Positions 5,610-10,689 of a stretch of DNA of 10,689 nucleotides are shown in pieces (the first letter of the stretch is position 1; every line of letters starts with the position of its first letter). This DNA is from JBBTQE01 sp038065775. GTDB lineage: Bacteria > Patescibacteriota > Patescibacteriia > Magasanikbacterales > GWA2-37-8. The position numbers were made by a program, and so were the translations under genes. The stretch lies in contig JBBTQE010000009.1 of the NCBI GenBank assembly GCA_038065775.1, forward strand, positions 1 through 10,689. Direction: 5' to 3'. The notes beneath the pieces were generated by a model. It saw only the letters and a list, made by a program, of their open reading frames with translations. It had not been told where the DNA came from and did not search any database.

Positions 5610-6782
5610 TTACCAATTTGTTTTGAATTCTGAAAATTTGTCTTCCAGAATCGCTTTGCGCGCCTGTTTCGTCAAATCAATCATAAAGTATAGATTGTGG
5701 ATGCTTGCCAAGCGCATGGCCGAGATTTCTTGCGCGTTAAAGAGGTGGCGTAAATAGGCGCGGGTGTAATTTTTGCAGGTCGCGCATTGGCAATCGGCGT
5801 CAATCGGCCTCAAATCTTTTTCAAATTTTGAATTTGTAATATTTATTCGCATTTTTTTGTCTTCTTTTGGACTGACAAAAAGCATGCCATGCCGAGCCAG
5901 CCGGGTCGGAGCCACGCAATCAAATATATCCACGCCGTGCTCAATCGCAATCAGCAGATCGGAGGGCGACAGGCCGATGCCCATCGCATAGCGCGGTTTG
6001 ACTTCCGGAATAATTGGATTAACCCAATCCAGAATTTCTTTTGTGGCCTCCATGTTATAACCAACTGATTCGCCGCCAATGGCGACCCCGTCAAAATCCA
6101 ATGAAGAAATTTTTCGCGCGCTTTCTTCTCGCAGATGTTTGTGGTTTGAACCCTGAATAATTCCGAATAAAAATTGTTGGTAGCCGTGTTTTTTTGAATC
6201 TTTTTTGTGCGCGGCCAAAGAACGCTCGGCCCATTTGTGCGTTCTTTCCATTGCTTCGCGCGTGTATTTTTCATCAATGCCGTCCGGAGCGCATTCGTCA
6301 AAAGCCATAATAATATCCGCCCCGAGTTTTTGCTGGATTTTAATGGAGGACTCGGGAGTGAATCGGTGCGAGCTTCCATCAAGATGTGATTTGAAAGTTA
6401 CGCCATCGTCGTCAATCGCGACAAGTTGGCCCTGGTCGCTGTCGCTGTTCAGTCGCTCTTTTTTTTCTTTTTGCAAACCCAGACTGAAAACTTGGAATCC
6501 ACCGCTATCGGTCAGAATCGGCTTGTCCCAGTTCATAAATTTATGCAGTCCGCCGACGCTGTCTATTAAATTTTCGTTCGGTCGCAGATGCAAGTGATAT
6601 GTGTTTCCTAAAATAATTTGCGCGCCAATATTTTCCAAATCATTTTGATCAAGAGTTTTTACCGATGCCTGCGTGCCAACCGGCATAAACATCGGCGTTT
6701 CAATATCGCCGTGATCCGTGTGGATTACGCCAGCCCTGGCTTTGCTGTTTTTTTCTTTGTGGATAAGATTGAAAAATGTCAT
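5610..6782 (-). CDS. tgt: tRNA-guanine(34) transglycosylase
   Basis: Tgt swaps guanine 34 for a 7-deazaguanine base (preQ1 in most bacteria, queuine in some) in tRNAs with GUN anticodons, including the tRNA-Asn in this window. The 390-residue protein is a TIM barrel with general base Asp92 in LTDSGGFQVFSLG (90-102), FDECAP (161-166), GIIQGS (207-212), YAMGIG (265-270) and nucleophile Asp288 in DIFDCVAPTR. The zinc site is CQCATC (331-336) with His362 in IHNLYF. Two oddities: about 18 extra residues follow the DSGGFQ region (about 105-124, NSDSDQGQL...), and the base-recognition loop is GGESVGY (236-242) instead of the usual GGLAVGE. I start at ATG 6782; an upstream ATG at 6833 falls within the -35 of its promoter. 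CPR genomes often lack preQ1 synthesis, so the base is probably scavenged; no queuosine-pathway neighbour is present. Confidence 0.96.
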   Translation of the reverse strand: MTFFNLIHKEKNSKARAGVIHTDHGDIETPMFMPVGTQASVKTLDQNDLENIGAQIILGNTYHLHLRPNENLIDSVGGLHKFMNWDKPILTDSGGFQVFSLGLQKEKKERLNSDSDQGQLVAIDDDGVTFKSHLDGSSHRFTPESSIKIQQKLGADIIMAFDECAPDGIDEKYTREAMERTHKWAERSLAAHKKDSKKHGYQQFLFGIIQGSNHKHLREESARKISSLDFDGVAIGGESVGYNMEATKEILDWVNPIIPEVKPRYAMGIGLSPSDLLIAIEHGVDIFDCVAPTRLARHGMLFVSPKEDKKMRINITNSKFEKDLRPIDADCQCATCKNYTRAYLRHLFNAQEISAMRLASIHNLYFMIDLTKQARKAILEDKFSEFKTNW

Positions 6783-6804
6783 ATTTGGCTTTATATTTTC
6801 GCTG

Positions 6805-6833
6805 ATTATAACTTGTTTTGAATTTTTAATCAA
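6805..6833 (-). promoter_or_regulatory. Sigma-70 promoter for tgt
   Basis: On the minus strand, TTGATT (6833-6828) and a perfect TATAAT (6810-6805) are separated by 17 bases. Initiation near 6798 gives a leader of only about 16 bases, leaving no room for a preQ1 riboswitch. The -35 lies within the spacer of the opposite-facing promoter at 6818-6846. Confidence 0.8.
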
Positions 6834-6846
6834 GGTGTGTTAATAT
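6818..6846 (+). promoter_or_regulatory. Extended -10 promoter for the GC-rich ORF and uvrD
   Basis: TTGAAT (6818-6823), a 17-base spacer and TAATAT (6841-6846), with TG at 6838-6839 forming an extended -10 (TGT-TAATAT). Initiation near 6853 leaves about 19 bases before the ATG at 6872. The in-frame ATG at 6845 overlaps the -10 and therefore cannot be the start. It overlaps the tgt promoter on the other strand, so polymerases would compete. Confidence 0.7.
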
Positions 6847-6860
6847 GTATCAAATTGAAA

Positions 6861-6865
6861 AGGGG
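6861..6865 (+). promoter_or_regulatory. Ribosome binding site of the GC-rich ORF
   Basis: AGGGG at 6861-6865 lies six bases before the ATG at 6872. It supports that start over ATG 6845, which is preceded by AT-rich sequence only. It is one of few Shine-Dalgarno-like sites in the window. Confidence 0.55.
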
Positions 6866-6871
6866 AAACCC

Positions 6872-7288
6872 ATGGGCAATGGTGAAAAGTCGATAGTGGA
6901 ACGCTGGCTTGGCAAGCCCGGCGATCATCTGTACGAACAGGCGATCAGCGAGGGTCTGATTGGTCCCGATGGGGCGCTTACCGAGAGTGGAAAGAAGGAG
7001 CTCGAGGCGGATCAGAGAGCGGCTCGAGAAGCTGAAGAGAAGCGCGCGGCCAAGCAAAATGGTGGCGCCAGCAAGGAAAAGCCGTTGCTTCGTAACGGCC
7101 TTTCCGTCAACCTGACGCTCTCGAGCGGCGCGAAGGTCTTGCGCGATCAGATTTGTGCTGTTTTGCGCGAGATCAACGGCGCGAAGCCGGCACACTTTAG
7201 GCGGGAGGGGAAGAACTACAGGGTAGTTGTCGAAATTCCGAATTCACGGGGCGGCGGCTACAGAGCAAATCTTCACCGGCGGCCCTGA
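6872..7288 (+). CDS. GC-rich orphan protein of unknown function
   Basis: I do not recognise this 138-residue protein. It is hydrophilic, with an N-terminal part GNGEKSIVERWLGKPGDHLYEQAISEGLIG, then an Ala/Glu/Lys helix (about 45-65, ELEADQRAAREAEEKRAAK). A C-terminal region from about 77 (LSVNLTLSSGAKVLRDQI... YRVVVEIPNSRGGGYRANLHRRP) ends in a Gly/Arg-rich basic tail that could touch nucleic acid. There is no signal peptide, membrane helix or cysteine pair. The DNA is unlike its neighbours: all 11 lysines are AAG, none AAA; all 13 leucines avoid TTA; GC is visibly high. Surrounding genes prefer AAA and use TTA freely. The shift begins at the ATG and runs through the gap to about 7333. It has an extended -10 promoter and a Shine-Dalgarno sequence and precedes uvrD by 45 bases without a terminator, so both are likely on one transcript. 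A recent acquisition is plausible. Confidence 0.72.
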   Translation: MGNGEKSIVERWLGKPGDHLYEQAISEGLIGPDGALTESGKKELEADQRAAREAEEKRAAKQNGGASKEKPLLRNGLSVNLTLSSGAKVLRDQICAVLREINGAKPAHFRREGKNYRVVVEIPNSRGGGYRANLHRRP

Positions 7289-7310
7289 AGGTGTGGTGAA
7301 CGGCATCAAA

Positions 7311-7324
7311 AGGAGGCTGGGGGG
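7311..7324 (+). promoter_or_regulatory. Purine-rich ribosome-binding region before uvrD
   Basis: AGGAGG (7311-7316) is a full consensus Shine-Dalgarno sequence but lies 17 bases before the uvrD ATG at 7334, further than the usual 5-9. A second G-run at 7319-7324 ends nine bases from the ATG and is better placed. No ATG, GTG or TTG occurs at the proper distance from AGGAGG, so this may be a strong site spaced out by sequence that came with the GC-rich insert. Confidence 0.4.
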
Positions 7325-7333
7325 AAACAAACT

Positions 7334-9346
7334 ATGATTGATTGCGACAAGGAGTTAAACCACGAACAATCGGAGGTGGTGAAGCACGGCGAAGGGCCGT
7401 GCTTAGTTCTTGCTGGGGCTGGAAGCGGCAAGACGCGCGTGATAACTTATCGCGTGGCGCATCTTTTGGAGCAGGGAATCAAACCGGAAAATATTTTATT
7501 GGTAACTTTTACAAACAAAGCGGCGCAGGAAATGAATGAAAGGGTGAAAAAACTAACCGGACGCGCCGAGCGTTTGCCATGGGCGGGAACTTTTCACAGC
7601 GTTGCCGTAAGAATTTTAAAAATATACGCGGGAAAGCTCGGGTATCAAAATAATTTTTCAATTTTAGACAGCGACGACAGCGAGGCGATTATTAAATTAT
7701 GCTCAAAAGATTTTAAAGCCGAAGGAAAAAAGTTTCCTTCATCCAGAATTTTGCAGGCGATAATCAGCTACGCGCGCAACGCGGAAATATCAATCGCCGA
7801 CGCGCTTGAGGCCAAATTTGATCAGTGGTTATTTTTGAGCGGTGTGATTGAAGGCATCGCCAACAGCTACGCGCAAAGGAAAAAAGAGGCGAATGTGATG
7901 GACTTTGACGATTTGTTGGTAAATTTTTTATTGCTTTTAAACAAACCGGAAATTCAGGACAAACTGTCAGAACAGTTTCACTACATTTTGGTTGATGAGT
8001 ATCAGGACACGAATAAAATTCAGGCGTCAATTATAAAAAAATTATCCAAAAAGCATAATAATGTGCTGGTGGTGGGCGATGACGCGCAGAGCATCTATTC
8101 TTTTCGCGCGGCGGACATTTCCAATATTTTGAATTTTGAAAAAGACTACAAGGGAGCGAAAATTTTCAAGCTGGAAACGAATTATCGCTCCAGCGAAGAC
8201 ATTTTGAAAGTCGCCAATGACGTAATCGCCAACAACGCGCGCCAGTATAAAAAGAAACTAATATCAATGTCGGGCAATGGAGCAAAGCCGTCGTTGGTTC
8301 CGCATATGGATCAGCAGACTGAAGCGGAGTTTGTGGCGAATAAAGTTTTTCAATTGATTGATTCAGGAATTCCCGAACACGAAATCGCGGTTTTGTTTCG
8401 CGCGGCGCATCATTCGCAAATGGTGGAAATGGAGCTTGTCAAATCAGGCATCCGTTATGATTATCGCGGGGGTTTAAGATTTTTTGAACGCAAGCACATC
8501 AAAGACGTGCTGGCGTATTTGCGCGTGTTAAATAATATCGCCGATATGGCCGCCTGGATGCGCGTGCTTACCCGCGAAGAAGGAATCGGGCCGGTTGCGG
8601 CCGGTAAATTAATTGAAGCGATAAAAGATTTGAAAAATATTGAGGAAGTTAAAGATGTCGGCTATTCAACTTTGGGAGACAAGGCCAAAGCCGGCTGGCA
8701 CAACTTCGCGCGCGTTTGGGAAATGTTGCTGGAAGCGCCGCGTTCTCCTTTGGCGCTCATTGACGCCGTGCTTGCTTCGCCTTATCGGGAATATTTGGAA
8801 TCCGAATATATTGACAGCAAAGACAGAATTGAGGATATACAGCAATTAAAATTTTTTGCCAAGAAATTTGACGATCTTGAGAAGTTTTTGGCTGACGCGG
8901 CTTTGCAAGAATCGTTCAGCAAGCTGAATGACGATGAGAAAAAAGGCCAGATTGTTTTGTCCACCGTGCATCAGGCAAAAGGTTTGGAATGGAAGGCGGT
9001 ATTTGTTATCAATATGGCCAGCGGAGCGTTTCCAAACGACCGCGCGCTGAAAGAAGATGGGGGTTTGGAAGAAGAAAGGCGGTTATTTTATGTGGCTGTC
9101 ACGCGCGCGAAAAATCATCTTTTTTTAACGTATCCGATGGTCAATAATCGCGCGGCTTGGGGCGACGCCATGTCCGGCCCGAGCGTGTTTTTAGGTGAAA
9201 TCAATTCTGATTTGTTGGACGATCATTCGCTGTTAAATTCCACGGGACTTGTTTTAAATAATGAAGATGAGGTAAGCTATGAGAGTGAAGACAAACCTCT
9301 GCGCGTTAAGCCCGGCAGTTTTCTTCGCAGTATTGAGGATTTGTAG
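7334..9346 (+). CDS. UvrD/PcrA-family superfamily 1A DNA helicase
   Basis: This is a 3'-to-5' ATP-dependent DNA helicase acting in repair, mismatch correction or clearing of replication forks. All motifs are intact in the 670 residues: Q motif LNHEQ (8-12), Walker A AGAGSGKT (27-34), Ia LVTFTNKAAQEM (56-67), Walker B LVDEYQDT (219-226), III VVGDDAQSIYSFRAAD (246-261), IV ETNYRS (281-286), V LSTVHQAKGLEWK (542-554) and VI EEERRLFYVAVTRAK (579-593). Subdomains 1B and 2B occupy the gaps. E. coli UvrD and Bacillus PcrA have about 720-725 residues; here the C-terminus stops shortly after the 2A domain (KPLRVKPGSFLRSIEDL), so the Tudor-like domain that binds RNA polymerase in UvrD/PcrA is absent. 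The name uvrD or pcrA cannot be settled by sequence alone. It follows the GC-rich ORF but has the AT-leaning codon use of the rest of the window, so it is native. Confidence 0.96.
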   Translation: MIDCDKELNHEQSEVVKHGEGPCLVLAGAGSGKTRVITYRVAHLLEQGIKPENILLVTFTNKAAQEMNERVKKLTGRAERLPWAGTFHSVAVRILKIYAGKLGYQNNFSILDSDDSEAIIKLCSKDFKAEGKKFPSSRILQAIISYARNAEISIADALEAKFDQWLFLSGVIEGIANSYAQRKKEANVMDFDDLLVNFLLLLNKPEIQDKLSEQFHYILVDEYQDTNKIQASIIKKLSKKHNNVLVVGDDAQSIYSFRAADISNILNFEKDYKGAKIFKLETNYRSSEDILKVANDVIANNARQYKKKLISMSGNGAKPSLVPHMDQQTEAEFVANKVFQLIDSGIPEHEIAVLFRAAHHSQMVEMELVKSGIRYDYRGGLRFFERKHIKDVLAYLRVLNNIADMAAWMRVLTREEGIGPVAAGKLIEAIKDLKNIEEVKDVGYSTLGDKAKAGWHNFARVWEMLLEAPRSPLALIDAVLASPYREYLESEYIDSKDRIEDIQQLKFFAKKFDDLEKFLADAALQESFSKLNDDEKKGQIVLSTVHQAKGLEWKAVFVINMASGAFPNDRALKEDGGLEEERRLFYVAVTRAKNHLFLTYPMVNNRAAWGDAMSGPSVFLGEINSDLLDDHSLLNSTGLVLNNEDEVSYESEDKPLRVKPGSFLRSIEDL

Positions 9347-9375
9347 TTGCCTTTTTGGCTGTATTGGTATAAAAT
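9347..9375 (+). promoter_or_regulatory. Near-leaderless promoter for the coiled-coil gene
   Basis: TTGCCT (9347-9352) begins immediately after the uvrD stop and is 17 bases from TAAAAT (9370-9375). A shifted reading, TATAAA (9368-9373), has a TG extension at 9365-9366. Initiation near 9380-9382 would give a leader of fewer than ten bases before the ATG at 9389, and there is no Shine-Dalgarno sequence, so the mRNA would be almost leaderless. Confidence 0.6.
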
Positions 9376-9388
9376 AAAATTAAAATTT

Positions 9389-10207
9389 ATGAGAAACACA
9401 ATTGAAACTGGAGGAGTGGCGGAATATCTAGGGGCAACCGACGAAAAGCCGGAGCATATTGCTGGGGAAATTTTGGATCCCAAGGAGCTAGAAATAAAGG
9501 CGGATATCGGTAGCTTAATTGAAAAAAACAAGGGCATGGATCCGTCTTTGCCGTATTTTGACAAAGATTTTCATGATAATGAGCGAAGGATTGGCATAAT
9601 AAATAGAAATTTGCATTCTCTAGAAGAATCTATTTCAGAAGATGAAAAGACGACGAGTAAAATTTTGGCGAAACGGGGCAAAGAGATTGTAAAACAAGGA
9701 AAAATCGTAATTTCTTCAGAGGTGGTAAAAAAGAGAATTGATGCCGGCGATAAACACATGGTTAGTCTAAGGCAGCAAATTTTAGATTTAAAAGAAAAAA
9801 GGCGCGGTTTAATAGATGAAAATTTGAGAAGAGTAATGGCGATTTTGGAAATTGACAGGCCGGAAATGGCGGCTAAAATAGAACAGTATAGAAAAACTAT
9901 AGCGCAGCTTCAAAATTTAATACATCCGCATGAAGCGCTATTTTTATTTCGGGTAAAGACGCTTGTCATGGAAAGAAAACAACAGAGAGAGATTAAATCT
10001 GATGAGGACCTGTCTCAAGTTGCTATGGCGGCGAAAGATATAAAGGGGATGCTAAGAGGAGAATTTGGCGAGGTCGTTAATTATATTGACCATCGCAATA
10101 AACTTTATGTAGAAAAGAACATTTTGGAACGGGCGCTAAAAATTTTGGAATTACGCAAAGACTTGTATGAGCATTATTTGGAAAAAGAAAATGGTAAAGA
10201 AAAATAA
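9389..10207 (+). CDS. Charged coiled-coil protein of unknown function
   Basis: I cannot name a family for this 272-residue protein. The first 60 residues are acidic and probably loosely structured (ETGGVAEYLGATDEKPEHIAGEI). From about 63 to 270 it is nearly all charged helix: HDNERRIGIINRNLHSLEESISEDEK, a segment rich in Lys/Val (100-118), MVSLRQQILDLKEKRRGLIDENLRRVM (124-150), MAAKIEQYRKTIAQLQNLIHPHEALF (160-185), then a C-terminal helix RNKLYVEKNILERALKILELRKDLYEHYLEKEN. There is no signal peptide or membrane helix, and no glycine-rich nucleotide loop. I start at ATG 9389 because the upstream in-frame TTG (9347) is inside the promoter. The next ORF begins 11 bases after its stop, so they form a likely operon. 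A scaffold or binding partner for that protein is conceivable but only inferred. Confidence 0.75.
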   Translation: MRNTIETGGVAEYLGATDEKPEHIAGEILDPKELEIKADIGSLIEKNKGMDPSLPYFDKDFHDNERRIGIINRNLHSLEESISEDEKTTSKILAKRGKEIVKQGKIVISSEVVKKRIDAGDKHMVSLRQQILDLKEKRRGLIDENLRRVMAILEIDRPEMAAKIEQYRKTIAQLQNLIHPHEALFLFRVKTLVMERKQQREIKSDEDLSQVAMAAKDIKGMLRGEFGEVVNYIDHRNKLYVEKNILERALKILELRKDLYEHYLEKENGKEK

Positions 10208-10218
10208 TTTTTAATTTT

Positions 10219-10689
10219 ATGGTTAACGCAGAAATATTTCCTCCCAATTATAGAGAAATGCGGGCAGTAAGCGGTGAAATTAAGGGAAGAACAAAGAGAG
10301 GCGAAGGAATGCCAAAGCCTGGGGTTGAAAATGACAACAGACAGCCGGAAAGAAAACAGCGGCACGAGGGAGCTTATTTTATCGCGGAAAAAATTTTATT
10401 GGATTTTAAAATTTCGCAAAATGGCAGACAGCCAAACATCAATGAGGCTGTAAGTATTTTTAAAGACATGCAAAAGGCGTTAGGCGAGGTTGTTTTTATG
10501 GATCGAGCTTTTTTGGAGGAAAAACGCGTTTTGGAAGATGGATTTTTTGAGACGGGTAAAAAAATTAAAATGGAAGTAGATGATTTAGGCGACACAAAAA
10601 TTGCAGAATTTGATGTAGTGATAATGCCGGATGGCCGGTATCGTTTAGTGGATGCCAAGGGTAGTAAATTTGCCAGGGAAATACAATCT
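10219..10689 (+). CDS. Partial ORF with a PD-(D/E)XK nuclease-like core, cut by the window edge
   Basis: From ATG 10219 the frame stays open for 157 codons to the right edge, so the C-terminus is missing. The N-terminal 50 residues are polar and basic (MVNAEIFPPNYREMRAVSGE..., NDNRQPERKQRHEG). A helix follows (GAYFIAEKILLDFKI, 51-65), then NINEAVSIFKDMQKALGEVVFMDRAFLEEKRVL. Residues 128-150 read IAEFDVVIMPDGRYRLVDAKGSK: a strand with E130 and D132, a turn at PDG, and a strand ending in D145-A-K147. The spacing D-x12-DxK and the hydrophobic alternation match the catalytic hairpin of the PD-(D/E)XK restriction-endonuclease fold. The fold call is inference from one motif in an incomplete protein. 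It follows the coiled-coil gene by 11 bases on the same strand with no Shine-Dalgarno sequence, and is probably cotranscribed with it. Confidence 0.7.
   Translation, partial: MVNAEIFPPNYREMRAVSGEIKGRTKRGEGMPKPGVENDNRQPERKQRHEGAYFIAEKILLDFKISQNGRQPNINEAVSIFKDMQKALGEVVFMDRAFLEEKRVLEDGFFETGKKIKMEVDDLGDTKIAEFDVVIMPDGRYRLVDAKGSKFAREIQS

Noticed and set aside
6205..6597. Plus-strand 130-codon frame, and nearby frames opposite tgt
   Set aside because: It is a shadow of tgt, whose protein has intact catalytic and zinc motifs along its full length.
6783..6804. preQ1 riboswitch in the tgt leader
   Set aside because: The predicted leader is only about 16 bases and has no C-rich loop or pseudoknot sequence.
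6830..7195. Minus-strand 121-codon frame opposite the GC-rich ORF
   Set aside because: It would share DNA with the plus-strand gene that has promoter, Shine-Dalgarno sequence and consistent codon bias; the reverse frame is a by-product of GC-rich sequence. A search with both proteins would settle it.
7286..7288. UGA read as glycine (genetic code 25)
   Set aside because: TGA ends the 6872-7288 ORF and no in-frame TGA is needed inside any gene of the window.

Overview
The window looks like chromosomal DNA from a member of the Candidate Phyla Radiation (Patescibacteria), probably a parcubacterium-like lineage. I infer this from several traits. Genes are compact and AT-leaning, and most start codons have no Shine-Dalgarno sequence. 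The prolyl-tRNA synthetase has a very short middle region. A small sigma factor is paired with a DUF4349-type membrane protein. Several short hypothetical proteins are present, and a dispersed hairpin repeat occurs near gene starts. TGA is used as a stop (end of the gene at 6872-7288), so the UGA=Gly code of Gracilibacteria/Absconditabacteria is not used. The phylum is an inference; no rRNA is present.

Layout. The left edge carries tRNA-Asn(GTT) on the minus strand (2-76). A hairpin terminator and about 200 bases without a gene follow. A plus-strand pair (310-2011) encodes a small sigma-70/ECF-like factor and, one base later, a double-membrane-spanning DUF4349-like protein that could be its anti-sigma partner; a hairpin terminator closes it. 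Next is proS (2122-3357), with a good sigma-70 promoter and a repeat hairpin in its leader. A bidirectional terminator separates proS from a convergent minus-strand block, read from right to left: tgt (tRNA-guanine transglycosylase), an uncharacterised protein with an internal duplication and an acidic tail, trpS, and a small two-TM protein. A paired inverted hairpin element lies between the last two.

From the tgt promoter outward, a second, overlapping promoter drives plus-strand genes: a GC-rich orphan ORF of 138 codons whose composition and codon use differ sharply from its neighbours, then a UvrD/PcrA-family helicase. After this come a coiled-coil hypothetical protein with its own near-leaderless promoter and a truncated ORF (10219 to the edge) carrying what looks like a PD-(D/E)XK nuclease core.

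How the genes relate: proS, trpS, tgt and tRNA-Asn all serve translation (charging, and modification of the Q-tRNA set, which includes tRNA-Asn). UvrD serves DNA repair. The sigma/DUF4349 pair probably senses the envelope. I found no established defence system, CRISPR array or transposase. The most novel material is the dispersed hairpin repeat at translation starts, the GC-rich orphan gene, the duplicated-domain acidic protein and the coiled-coil/nuclease-like pair at the right edge.
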